DNA from: Motacilla alba alba
Lineage: Eukaryota > Chordata > Aves > Passeriformes > Motacillidae
Assembly: GCF_015832195.1 (NCBI RefSeq)
Contig: NC_052028.1
Coordinates: forward strand, 9,529,501 to 9,593,500
DNA length: 64,000 nt
Reading direction: 5' to 3'
Shown: positions 1 to 11,900 of the stretch, piece after piece
Position numbering within the stretch: the stretch's first letter is position 1
How the letters are laid out: the number at the start of each line of letters is the position of its first letter
Position numbers and translations under genes: made by a program
The notes under the pieces: generated by a model
What the model saw: the letters and a program-made list of their open reading frames with translations, nothing else
Told to the model about the DNA's origin: nothing
Database searches by the model: none

Positions 1-2482
1 GAATCAGGACTGATTTCACTGAGCTTCAACCCAAGAGCTGTCAGTTCCCTCCCTTCAGATGTGGCTAATTTTTAATTTAAAAAATTAATTGATGGCATAC
101 TACTTGAATAGTAATTCTTGGTCAAAACCAAAACCAGGATAGTGCCATTAGGTACCACACCCATAAGGATTCCTGGCTATTGCTCTGCCATGTGCCATTG
201 TTTTCCTTGGTTGTAGTCAACATGTTAAATTCTAAGCGTGACCCTCAGGTCTGGAAGAAAGCATTTAACTCTGATTTTAGTCATAAAATATTTTGTTTCT
301 ATTGCAACCAAAAAGCTCAGGTCTTTGCCTGGGCCCTGTGGTTTTCAAAGACTGTGGCTCTGTGTGTGTTTGGTTATTCCACTATGCAATTTGGACTGCT
401 GATGCAGATGGAGAGCCAGGCAAGGGCCACGCACCCACCAGCTGGCTCCTGATTTAACATTTCTAGCAGTCACTGGTAGTGACATTAAGGCACACTGGAG
501 CCTCAGTCTCTCTGGGACTTAACAGTTCTGGAGTCAGCACTGACAGTCTCATCAAGAAATCCTTCAAAAATCAACTGCAAATCTCAAGTTTCAAATTCTT
601 TATCATCTGTTAAACATCAGCACAAATATGTGTCTGTTGCCATGTAATAAGGATTATTTCAATTTATTCAACAGTGTCAGGACTTGGGAGACTTTCTGTT
701 ACTCCATTGAAAAGTGGAACAGCCTGGGTGTGGGCTAGTAAATGGAAAAAGTATTCTCTTAAATCCTTTAAATCCTTCCTCTGCCACCAGTTCAGCAGCA
801 CCATGTACATAATAAACTGTGGGGGAGAAATCGAGCTCCAGTGTGGATGTAAGTCTCTGGGCATGACCCTCTCTGTCTCTTCTTGTGGAAAACAGCCCAA
901 AAGTATGAAGCTCCTCAAGTTTTGGGGGGTTTATTTTGGGCTTCTGTTTCTCCTCTGGGCCCTTTCATATTTTAACAACGGGATTTTAACTTTCAAGGCT
1001 GTTCTTGAGCTTGTCTGTCCTGCCATTAGTGATGACAGATTGAAAGTGCCTCTGTTCTTGCGTGATGGTAGAAGAATTATTTCTCTGTTCTCCTCTGTGC
1101 ACTCGGTCTCTCCTGTAACCTCTTGGGCTTTTTGCCCTGCAGATCCTCCAAATCACAGTGAATTTCAGGGTTAAAGAAAGAAGGACTCTTGACATTTGCT
1201 ATTCCTTTGCTGTACTCTTCCACACAGACTGAGGAGCTGTCCCTTGGCACAGCCTGCCCTTGTAGTCCACAAACCGTCAAACAAGAGGTTACAGCAGGAG
1301 AAAGTGAGGAGAGAGAAACCAATGAGGCTTCCTTTAAAATAAAAATAAAATTAATGGGATGCTGAGAGGATTTAAAGATGAATTTCTAATCTCCCAGCAC
1401 TCTTGGAATTCCTGGGGCTGCACAAGGTGAATAGAGAATTAAAGATGAATTTAGACATTGGCCTCCAGGATGGATTTCTCCCTTGAAGGTCTTCTGGCTT
1501 CTTCCTCAGTTTAACAAACCTCCTTGCAGACCAATTTCATGCAGCAATAGTCTCTCCAGCTAAAAGTGATGCCATGACTTTCTCTAAGAGTTGAAAGAGA
1601 TGCAAAATAAGGTAATTTCTGCATACCTGTGCTGGTCCAAATTCTGCTGAAATTAGAAGTATTTTACAAGGTTTCAGTATTTTGTTTCTGTGTATTTCTA
1701 TAGTTCTGTTCCCTGCTTTGTGGGAGGAATTAGAACTGTTAAAATATCAAGGGACTGGGATCCTCCAGTCTTCTAGTAAAATGATTCCACCTTTTATATG
1801 ACATTTGAATTGTCCAACCTTTTCCTATGATGGGAAAAACATGTTGACAATAATGAAATTGCTTCATTTCTGCAGGAATTATTGCTTGAGTTTGGTGCCA
1901 CTGTAAATTCTGGCATGCTTTTACAAGGAAGATGTCTGGAGTTCCGTTTATAGAAGAAAATTAACAATAAGCATGTAAGACTGATAAGAAAAGCTCTGGT
2001 TGCTTTTGAGCCAAGCAATTAAAAAAGCGGAAGAATTGTAAATGAAAGGAAATCTCTCCAGCTATCTAGATTCTTATTTCATTGCTATAAATTAATTTCA
2101 TTTAATTTAATGGAATTTTTCAAAGCTGAGAATTACATTTAAGGTGGAAAAATGAACTGCCATTCAACTATTCTTTTAGAGGTAATATTACATTCATATT
2201 TATATTTTAATATGTTTGCCTCCCTCAGAGGAAATCTGAGCTCTTGTTTTTCAAGGTGAGGACAATTTAACTTCTCTCACCAAGAAATGAGGTGTGGACC
2301 AAAAGCACTGAGGTGTGTAGGGAAGTTGATGCAGGAAGGTGACAGGAAGCAGCCATTATACACCCAGTTTCCATAGCCTGAAGAAAGTTACTTTTACCAT
2401 CTCTGACATTACTATTGAGCCTCTGGCTGTAGCCTATGAAAAACAGGGAGTTTAACACCTTCTAGGATTACACTTGGCCAGT
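1..2482. other. Intergenic DNA, no gene recognised
   Basis: No exon chain, RNA gene or transposon was recognised here. The open frames are short, overlap on both strands and resemble no family I know. Composition is ordinary AT-leaning vertebrate intergenic DNA. Confidence 0.6.
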
Positions 2483-2648
2483 CATGCCATTAAGTGGAAC
2501 GGCAGAGTCACCATCCCTAGAAGTGCTCAGGAAACAAATGGACGTGGCACTTTGTGACATGGTTTAGCGGGCAGAGGGGAATTGGGTCAAAGACTGGACT
2601 TGATGATCTTGGAGGTCTTTTCCAACCTTAACAATTCCAGGATTCTAA
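2483..2648 (+). mobile_element. CR1 LINE fragment, 3' end, plus orientation
   Basis: The segment reads through the usual 3' part of avian CR1: a 'gagtcaccatccct' block, then 'tggacttgatgatcttggaggtc', 'ttttccaacctta' and a terminal 'attccaggattcta' that corresponds to the CR1 ATTCTATG-type tail. It is strongly 5'-truncated, as most CR1 copies are, and has no coding capacity. Confidence 0.85.
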
Positions 2649-3989
2649 GCCAAGTAATGCAGGAATGCAGTGCAGTCAGTGAAGTTTGGGCAGCTCCAAA
2701 TGGGCAGGGATGTGTTTCAGGCACAGCAGGCAGCCAGCCAAGCACATCTCTCCTGGCTCCTGCAGGAAAACACCCGCTCAGGGATGGAGCTTTTGCATTT
2801 CTTCTGTTTTCTGAATGTGACACTGCCTAGAGGTGGCACTGCCGTTCCCTGACAACATCCCATTCTGCACTGGGTCTGTGAGTCTTTGAGGCCGTGGGTC
2901 CTCGTGGAGGGATGGATGTGGCTGGTAAAAGCCTCGGCTTTGATGTGATGTGCTTGAGGTACAGGTCAGCAGTACATAGGTTGGCAAATGAGATGTATTT
3001 TCAGGGTGCAAATTGTTTGCCCAGAAGAATCCCTCAAAGTGGGGGTCGGCTGTGTCTTTCCAGAAAGCCCAGTTTCTGGTAGAAAATGTTGTTTATAAAG
3101 GGCCGGCTTGGGAATATGGAGTTGTTGCTTGTCCTCAGGCTCGTCCTGTATTTATCTGCCTTTATTTTAATTGGATAATTCTTGGCTCTGGAAATGTTTC
3201 CTTTGAGTAATTACAGCTTTCATTTCTTCCTCTGCCTCAAACACATGGTGTGAGGGAGGTCTCATCACTTCTCAATGCCTTCTCTCTCTATTCTTCTCCC
3301 TGCCAGTGTCTTCAGGAATCTGCTCTCAAAACACATCAGGTGTTTCTAAATTACTTCAAATTGAATTGAGTGGTAATTTGGGGAAGCAGACAGAGATTTA
3401 TTTCCTATGTTTGATTGGTTTTCTAGGTGTTCTGGAAGAGCTGTCTTGGTGTCACTTTGCTTAAACCCTTTTAACAGATAAGCCTGCTTATTTCTTTCAA
3501 ACATTTTGAAGCTCTCCAGGCACAGAATTTACTGGTTAATTTCTGGTGTCTGGATCTACGAAGCTGGGGGTGTAGCTCCTTCCCTGCTCCCTTGCTGCTC
3601 ATCAGATTTCAGATAACAGCTCAGTGCTGTGTTCTGACTTTGAAAGCCATTTCCCATCACGGATTCCAGACATCTTTTTCCAGACTCCATGCTCTTTCGT
3701 TGTTGGTTAGGCAAAGTTATCAGTGAGGGAGGATGCAATAGCTAGCTGGCAATTCCTGCAGCTGGTACAGCCACAGCACTGCTGCAGGTGCCAGGGAGCC
3801 CCACTCCTCCTGAGTGAGCTCCCTGGACCTGGGTCTGGGCAAGCACTTGTTTTGGTGCCATCTAACAAAGCATTTATAAACCAGTGTGGTCTTCTGAAAC
3901 CCTCTTCTTCATGGCAATGTGCTATATCAAAATAGAGGGAACACCTTTTTATTGTAGAAGGTGATGCTCATAAGGAAATGATGACATCA
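2649..3989. other. Intergenic DNA, no gene recognised
   Basis: Nothing beyond short chance open frames was seen between two CR1 fragments. Confidence 0.55.
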
Positions 3990-4328
3990 GGGTGAGCCCT
4001 ATTGCTCTTTACAAGTCCCTGAAAGGAAGCTGTAGCCAGGTGGGAGTTGATCCCTTCTCCCAGGTAATATGTGACAGGATGAGAGGAAATGGTGTCAAGT
4101 TGTGCTAGGGGAGGATTAGATTGGATATTAGGAAAAAAGTCTTCACTGAAAGTGCTGTCAAGCATTGGAACAGCCTGTCCAGGGCAGTGGTGGAGTCACC
4201 ATCCCTGCAGGGATAAAAAGACATGTGGCACTTGGGGATGTGGTTTAGGGAGTGAACTTGGCAGTGCTGGGCGGGACTTGATTAACCTAAATGTATTTTC
4301 CAACCAAAACAATTCTATGATTCTACGA
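3990..4328 (+). mobile_element. CR1 LINE fragment, plus orientation
   Basis: About 340 bp match the CR1 3' region from 'ccctattgctctttacaa' through 'ggaagctgtagccaggtggg', 'aggggaggattagattggatat', 'ggtggagtcaccatccctg' and 'gacttgattaacc' to 'attctatgattct' at the 3' end. The orientation is plus because the ATTCTATG tail is at the right. It is a truncated, dead copy. Confidence 0.92.
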
Positions 4329-5026
4329 AGGAAGAAATAAATTCATGTTCAAGCAGAAAGTTGGGAGATGATACTTCATGTTCTGCAGCCCACGGTCACC
4401 ACCCTGTGTGTGATGCCAAGTGTCTGGTCATTAAAGTGTTGAGGTGACAGAAGGACAGACCTCCTCACATAAACAGAAACGACAAGACAAAAGACCTAGT
4501 GGAGAAAGAAGCTAAATTTGGCTGTACATATAGATGACTCACACAGAAATATCATCCATTTATAGGTTGCCTCCCGGATAGCGACTGGCCCTGGAGCAAA
4601 TTCACCCTGGAGTCAGTGGAAACACTTACAGGGAATTCAGTGGGAGTTCATCTTGGCTGTAGGGAATCTTTTCCCCTTTGTAGCTCTTTGGTTTTTGTTG
4701 AATTGTTTCTTTCAAGCCTGGGGAGTGCTAATGGGCAGCACACAGTGTGATGAGGCAGACACATAATCCTTAGAGCATCACTGCTTCAGCTACTGATGAA
4801 ACATGACTTTGTGCTGAAATCACATCTGGGGCACTGAGGAAACAAGGTCTGAAGCAGATGTTGGTGCAGTGCTGCCTGGAGATTGCTGCGGGGAGACATT
4901 GCTCAATCACCCATCAAAACAACATCTGCACACGTGTGCCATTGAGTGAAAGCTGTGGGGCTGGAGAGGGGCCTGGAGGGTGCCAAGGAGGAGCGGTAAA
5001 ATCTGGAACAGGCAACATGTGATGGG
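4329..5026. other. Intergenic DNA, no gene recognised
   Basis: No gene-like feature seen between two CR1 fragments of opposite orientation. Confidence 0.5.
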
Positions 5027-5250
5027 TCACAGAATCATGGAATGGTTTGGCTTGGAAGGGACCTTGTAAGAGTCATCTTGTGCAGCATCCCTGTAATGAC
5101 CCAGGACATCTTTTAGACCAAATTGCTCAGAGCCTCATCCAACCTCACCTTGAATGTTTCCAGGGATGGGGCATCCACCACCTGTCTGGAGAGCATGTGC
5201 CAGTGTTTTATCACTCTCATTGTAAAAATCTTCCATCTAACCTAAACTGA
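5027..5250 (-). mobile_element. CR1 LINE fragment, minus orientation
   Basis: The block starts with 'cacagaatcatggaatggtt' and 'ggcttggaagggacctt', which is the reverse complement of the CR1 3' tail. It continues through 'cagggatggggcatccacca' and 'gtaaaaatcttccatctaacct'. It is therefore a 5'-truncated CR1 on the minus strand. Confidence 0.92.
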
Positions 5251-5260
5251 CTTGTTTTAG

Positions 5261-5294
5261 GTCAAAGGGTAATGGTTTTAAACTACCAGAGGGC
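5261..5294 (+). mobile_element. Short CR1-like piece in inverted orientation to its neighbour
   Basis: The string 'aaagggtaatggttttaaact' followed by 'accagaggg' resembles plus-strand CR1, in the stretch that precedes the 'tagatttagattagat' part. The adjacent element at 5027-5250 is minus strand, so the two pieces form a fold-back arrangement. The match is short and the call is tentative. Confidence 0.4.
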
Positions 5295-7639
5295 CAGGAA
5301 AGGATGGGATGCTTTGAGGACACCAGGCACTGTTGCTGAGGACACACTCTTTGCCCCAAAAGGGAAAACTAAGACTAAACATCCCCTGAGCCTTTCAGTG
5401 GAACATTCAGGAGCTGGCAAGGGCCTGCTGTGTTCACAGAGCAGCAGCCCCCTCAGAGACCCCCCTGTGTGGGCAGCAAACCAAGGCAGAGCTTGGAGGC
5501 TTTCCTCCTCTGCCAGGCAGCAGAGCCTGCTGGAGCATCTCACTGCTGGAGTTTGTGGGGTGACTCCCCCTGACACCACACTATGGAACTTGGGGAGCAG
5601 AGAGCTGGGGCAGCCCCCCTCACTCCAAAACCACCATCTCCATGGCCAGCACAGTGCAGCCCTGCCCAACTGCACAGGGATGGCTCCCATACAAGTTCAG
5701 CAGCCAAAGGAAATTATCATATCAGGAAAGAAAACCCCCTTAACATCAATACAAGAATTAATCTGTACATAATGCAGAGCCCTGGTGATTCTTGCTTGCA
5801 GTCATTATTTCTCACTCATGAAAAGGCTGCTTATTTTGGACCTTATCATTCAGGCAAGAAATCACAAGACGTTTGAGAAGGCTGGGGGCAATTTTGAGAT
5901 TGGGGTTTTGCCAGCTCGCTATTAAACAGTACAAAGTTTATTATTAAACAGGTGGAGTCGTGCATATGGGTGACTAGCATTTTTTTGAGGTACCATTTAG
6001 AACTACCATTCCTATTACCACTGAAAATTGTTCCACAGCAAAATTATCCTTATATTTAAAAATCTAGACCTGATTTGTGGTGCATTCAGAGCATGTTTGA
6101 ACTGTGGTGCCATTAGATGTGAGCAAAAAACTTCCAACAACTGCTGGATATTTTAAGAGCAGAAATAAAATTTGAAACTCCCAGCCATCTCTTTGGTGAT
6201 GATGTGAGGCAGAAGGAGCTTTTAAAGCCAAATTCTGTAAAATTTGGTGATGTGGTTGGGAGATGCAGCTTGGATGGAGGCAGCAGGTGGTGCTGGGAAT
6301 GTGGGTCTGGAAGGAAACCTCTGTGCTTTGAGCATTTCCAGAGAAAGGTTTTGAAGTGGTATTCCTGATAACACCACACATGCTGTGACAGAGCAGCAAC
6401 CCCAGAGCCTTTCCAAGGAAGCCAGCTGGAATCTGGGCCTAATTGCAGACTTCTACTCATAAATGTTTGTGTGTGTTTACTCACCCCTGAACCTCTTCTG
6501 CAAACACAGTCAGCAATTAAAGCCCATCCCAGCCTTCCTGCTCTGAGGCTGCCTTTGCTAAGCCAGGCTCTGGGGAGGGGGAGGCAGTGGCTGCTGTGGG
6601 TGCCCCTGGGTCACACGTGCCCTGTTACGTGACCTGCAGGGTGCTGCTTGTGAGGCTGCTCGGGGTTTGCTGCAGGTGTGTGCTGGCACAAACTGCAGCT
6701 CCATATCCTCTCCTTGTTCCTGTGGCTCTCCTGGGGATTTGGGGAGGCAATCTAACCTCTAATCTAATTGTTGTGGGAGCCTAATTATACTCAGATTTAT
6801 GCTAGAGAGAAAAAAAATCTCCCACCAGAGCAGCTGGGATTCAGGACTGCTTCCATGGAAGGCTCCTGCTGCCCCTGGGCCCCCTGCCAGCTGAGGGTCC
6901 TGATAGGAGAGGGAAATGGAAATTGTGCAGCCTTAAACAGACACTCTGATAATGTCCCCTTGGTCCATTCAGCCTCCAGTCTACCCATGGAGGGGTTAAT
7001 TGTATCTGGCTTCTTGGTTTTGGGCATTAACCAGTGTTCCACTTCTCCTCCAAGGTATGGATGGGAAGATCACACAAGAAAGTGGGTTTTAATGGGAGAT
7101 GAGGAATCCATTTACTTAAACTCTTGCATGCAAATGTACTGATTCAATTCCTTTCTGGTTGGGAAGTCTGAAAATCAGAATTAAGTCCCTACACAAATGT
7201 TATGGTGGGGAGTGAAATGTTCTCTCTCTCCATGGATTTAAACTGCAAATGCAAGGTTCTGGTCTAAATGGGGTAGAAAAGGAATGTGATTCCCAGTGAA
7301 TGGTTATTGGACCTTGATCCGTCTCATGGGCAGGTGCACTTTCTCTTGCTCACCAAGGTTTGATTTGGAATGATGTGCAAAGGTAGAAGTTACTGACATG
7401 TTTAAGTCCCTGTGCTCTTGCAGGGGGTACATGGTGGCTCCTCAGCAGCTTTGCCGAGTGTGAGGCCAAAAGCACCTTGTGACTCCTGTACCTTCTTCCT
7501 CACATGCACTGGGGGCAGCTGAGCCTGGAACAAGGAGCATGTGTCTTTTCTTTGAAAATGAGAACAGGGCTTTGCTCTCCTGGGGCTTAGCAGTTCTATC
7601 CAGAGATATTCACCCGAGCTTGGGCTCAAAGTGAGGGCT
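5295..7639. other. Intergenic DNA, no gene recognised
   Basis: Long-looking open frames on both strands between 5.3 and 5.9 kb overlap each other and partly derive from the adjacent CR1. They have no recognisable domain. No splice-linked exons or RNA genes were seen. Confidence 0.5.
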
Positions 7640-8959
7640 GCAGCGCCTCACCATCACTGCAGGAATTTGACTGCAGCCAACCGACACGTTCCAGGGGAGC
7701 TCCGATGGCCTGGTGCGGAGGGGGCTCAGCCCAGGTGGGGCTGCCCTCTCCCCTGTGCTGCGGGAGATGAGATGCTGCCGGCATGAGCCTCTCATCCCAC
7801 CCAGAAAATCCTGGCCTCTCCTCTGAAGAGTTGAACCCAGGCGTGACCCGGGGAGGAGCAGGACAGCACACAGCCGCCTCTGGGCAACCGCAGCGGGGCG
7901 CTGGGCACGGGGGATGCTGCCCAGGGGCACGGCCGGAGCCCGGCGCTGGGCACGGGGGACGCTGCCCAGGGGCACGGCCGGAGCGGGGCGCTGGGCACGG
8001 GGGACGCTGCCCAGGGGCACGGCCGGAGCGGGGCGCTGGGCACGGGGGATGCTCCCAGCCGCACGGCCGGAGCCCGGCGCTGGGCACGGGGGATGCTCCC
8101 AGCCGCACGGCCGGAGCCCGAAACTGGGCACGGGGGATGCTCCCAGCCGCACGGCCGGAGCTCGGCGCTCCCAGCCCTGGGCAATGGGTCCCTCTGGTGG
8201 GGATCTCTGCTCCACAGCCCGCCCGGAGCAGCACCGACACCGCTCGGCCTAGGCTCCCCACGGGCAGCTCCGGACACAGCGGGTTTGTCCTTCTGGCCCC
8301 ACGGCAAGCGAGGGAAAGGCTCCTGACACCCCTTCCTGCCCGGGTCCTTGGGCCGCTCGCCGGCCTCGCCTGGCTGGCACATCGCGGCTCCGCCTTCCCA
8401 GAGCGGGGATCTGCCCAGGAGTCCTGCCAGGCTCTCCCGGCATCTCCGGGCTGCGCCCGAGGCCGGTGGGGCTGGCAGCATCCCCTCCCTGCGGCTCAGG
8501 AGCAGGGCATGGGGCTCGCCAGGGCGAGGGCAGCGGGGAACGCCCTGCGCCTCTCCAACTGCAGCTTCCGTAGCGCAAAAACAGCCCGGGAGGAAAACCA
8601 GGACACCTGGCTCGTTTGCCAGGAAGAAACCCACCAGGGAGAGGTTGGTTTGCACTGGAAGAAGCAGCTGTCGGTAGCACAGAAACAATCCCATGACAGA
8701 GGTCAGCAGGGAAGTTTATCCCTGCTGCCCATGGGAGGGAGAAATCACCTCTCCCCGCCGTTGGACACGCTGTCGGTCGAGCCTCGAGCGTTGTGGCTTG
8801 CCTGGCTTTGTTTATGATTTCTGCGATGTCCCCACCCTGCGTCCAAGGGCTTGGCAGCCTTGGGGAGGGCAGGGAGCGCAGGAGCGGGGTGGGAATGCTG
8901 GGGACAATGCAGCACGGGCTGCGCAAGTGCCGGGCCAAGGTCACCTATTGTTCCAGGAG
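7640..8959. other. GC-rich block (possible weak CpG island)
   Basis: This stretch is clearly richer in G+C and CpG than its flanks and has a tandem repeat in its first half (7887-8180). Overlapping open frames on both strands result from the low stop-codon density of GC-rich repetitive DNA and carry no recognisable domain. It could be an unannotated promoter region, a recombination-associated GC-rich island or simply minisatellite-driven composition. An isolated TATA-like site lies at its right edge. Confidence 0.5.
7887..8180. repeat. 44/45-bp GC-rich minisatellite, about 6 copies
   Basis: The marker string 'ctgggcacgg' or its close variant starts at 7901, 7946, 7991, 8036, 8080 and 8124, giving periods of 45, 45, 45, 44 and 44 bp. 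Each unit holds a 'gggcacggccggagc' core. The first units carry 'gctgcccaggggcac' and the last ones 'gctcccagccgcac', so there are two unit subtypes laid out as blocks. Copies decay at both ends. Confidence 0.93.
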
Positions 8960-8968
8960 TATAAATAG
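8960..8968 (+). promoter_or_regulatory. TATA-box-like site at the edge of a GC-rich block
   Basis: The sequence 'tataaatag' fits the TATA consensus and sits immediately downstream of about 1.3 kb of GC-rich DNA. No transcript structure or coding exon was found downstream, so promoter activity is a guess. Confidence 0.3.
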
Positions 8969-11900
8969 CTGTGCTGTAACAACGCAAAACCCAGCCTGGA
9001 AATCAAAACTTGATTTCTTCTTCAGCTCTCTAGCGAGGAAAGTGGAACAAGTCACCAGCAGAGAAAGGAGCGTCTCCAGGAATGCCCTGTCCACAAAGCA
9101 GATGTATAAAACATTGTTATAAAGTTATGCCCGAATTTCCTGTTTGTGTCAGTAATAAGATTTTTTTCCCCTGCAAACTGCAAGAGGTAATTCTGCTCTG
9201 AGCAGAAATGTAAAACAATTAGTGTGTTTTCCCCTGTTATAAATAAATATGATATTTGTATGTCACAAATACAAATGACAGTGTTACTTCAAAATCAGGT
9301 TCAGAAAAAAAAAATCAAGTTTCTCTTTGACAGGTTTTCAGATACAAGAATTACATAGTGATTTTTTTTTTCAATAGTTTGGCTAAACCTCAGTAATCCT
9401 GACTGTATTCATCTCTTGAATGAAGTTATTGGTTTTGCTGCTTTGGAGAAGGACTGGCTCTGCAGGGAGCTGTCTTCACCAGTGCAGGTTCAAGGACATT
9501 AAAAGTGAAAACATTCTTGTTCAAAGGCTCCTGGTGCCCACTTGCAGCCTGTTCTATGAGGTCTGTGGTTTCAATCTCATCCCCAATGATCTTGTCTAAC
9601 AGGGTTAATCCCTCTCTAAACCTTTATGTGATACTGTCTGGCTCTGGACTGTCCATGTTGCCCAACCTGAGGGGGTTGGCTTTGGGACACTAGTAGAGCA
9701 GGATATACCTTTTGATTAGTAGGGTTCTCCTTTCAGAGAACAAACCTGAAATCAGTTTAATTGAAACAAAAGAAGCTGTAAATCTAGTCATCCCCTACCC
9801 CAACCTTCATATCTTCATTTGGGAATTTCACTTGAAAATGAGTATCACCCTAAGACCCACCCACACTTTGTAAAGAATGTATGCATTGAAGAAAAAAGGC
9901 ACCACAGATAAATTTTCAGTTAGGTAAAGGGCAGACTGTACGTGCTGGTTGAGAAAAAGGCAGTTTTAGAGAAGCTGTGTAAAATGAATGTCTGTTGTTG
10001 TGACAGTGTGAAGTACTTTCATATGTCTCAAAGTCTTTATCCCCTTTCATTATGCCATTTTCTTTCTTCTATTAAAACATTTATTGTTTCTAGAAATTGA
10101 CTGAAAGGCTGGGCTTGCATGTCCACTCTTTTTGTGAACCAGAAGCTGTCAGGGTTCTTTAACTGTTTGTGCCTATCTAACTGGATTGAGGAGTGATGAG
10201 ACGAGATGGTCTGTGCCATTCAGCATTGATGCTGTTGGGATCACGTGTGTGACCAAATAGAAAGCTGTGCACTTCAAAACTCTCTTTGCAAGAACAGTGC
10301 TCTGAATTGTGCTCTGGAGTGCTTCGATTGTATTAATGACAGCATTACTGCACCTCATAGCTCCAGTGCATATGTTAGTTTATATCTCGTCTTCCTCTGT
10401 CTTGCAAGCCCAGAACAGATACAATTACAGCACATCTTTCCTTTTTAAGTTTCCTGCTGGGATATTTTCTGCTTGAAATCAATGCCTGCCAGCGTGCCTG
10501 TGAAATTTCCTGAGGAAGTAGTTTAAATGGTGCTGTAAAAACCAGGACTGATTTAGTAAGCAGGAGCAATCCAACATTGTTTCCAGAAACCCATTGCACA
10601 GAGGGAAAAGGAGGGCAGAGGGGCTGGGGAGTTTGTGCCCATCAGCTGCTGGCTGCACTGCTCTACAAATACCTGCATGGGAAGGAAAATAAGTGGAGAA
10701 AAAGGAACATGGATATGGAGCAAAGCAGATGCAGGACATCAGGAAGGATTGTGTTCTTCAGACAGGAAGGTCTAATGAAACAAGGGAAACAGCATCATTG
10801 CTTCAAATTGCTCTGCTTGCAGAAGGTGTCCTCATCTCTCATTAGCATAATCTAGACTTCTGTTGTGGTAAATAGCAGAATAATTCCCTCTTTATCTCCT
10901 CTAACTGTCTCCTGTCTCGTGTTAGGATGCACCCAGCCCAGTAGCAATGGTTTGCAATCCTGATCTTTGCTGCCACACACGTGGCCCCAGCAGCAAGTGG
11001 GAGAGTGAGCACTGGCCAGCTGGGAGAGGTCCCCAGCACTGCTCTCCTGAGAGAGCACAAAGGCAAGCAATAAAGATCTGTCTCTTGCTCTCCTGTCATT
11101 CTTCCCTTGCTGTTATGATCCCAGGAGTAGAGGATGTCCCTCTGGCAGAATCTGGGGGTGGTGCTGCTCTCTGCACACTCACCAGCAGCATCTCTGATGG
11201 GGCCAGGCTGCATCAGGGAGTGCTGCCAGGCTTGGGGAGGAGGGGATAGACATCACCTCACTTTAAACTCTCACACAGGTGCCAGGCTGCTGCCCTGGGG
11301 GTGTTGGACTGAACTTGGTGGTCTGGAGGGTCCCTTCCACAGGTAGCTGTGCTTGGAACTGATAACATCCCCTCCTAAGCACTTGAGCCTCTGTGCTAAG
11401 AGGTGTTTGAACAGCTGGGTGTGAGCATTGGCACCCTGCTGCAAGGCTGCCAAAGGAGCTGGTGTTTGGGCTGGAAGATTAGAGCAAAGGGCATTTCTAG
11501 GGTTATGGGTATGTTTTACATCAATTCACCATCAGATGGAGCAGTTTTGGAAGCAAAGACCAGAATTGTTCCACTTGCACTCTGCGTGAGGCCAGGATAA
11601 GCAGTGCTATTGCATCCTGCTTTCAGATCAGTGAATCTTCAATTATTTGAGAGCCTTTATCTGTGGGGTAAAAGAGTGGGCTCACAAGTCACTGTCAGTA
11701 CTCACTCTCTTGGGAAGTGCAAGAGGTAGCTTTCAGTTTCTTCTTGCAAAAAAAATAGGAATTCTGCCTGGAGAACTGAGTGCTGCGTGAGTGTGGGGCT
11801 GGCAGTGACTGCATCTCGTGGGGAGCTGGGTCTGCAGGAAGGAAAACGGGAGAGGCTGTGCTGGGTCATGGCAACTGCAACAGCTTTGGGCAAGTACACA

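Noticed and set aside
5272..5772. 166-codon plus-strand open frame
   Set aside because: It begins in CR1-like sequence and is mirrored by a 135-codon frame on the other strand. No domain was recognised.
7610..8944. Long overlapping open frames on both strands (up to 344 codons)
   Set aside because: They run through the 44/45-bp minisatellite and GC-rich DNA, and several frames on both strands are open at once. None has a recognisable domain or splice context.
11300..11350. Possible CR1 tail ('ttggactgaacttggtggtc')
   Set aside because: Only a short stretch resembles CR1, the terminal tail is missing and the flanks do not match, so it was not called.
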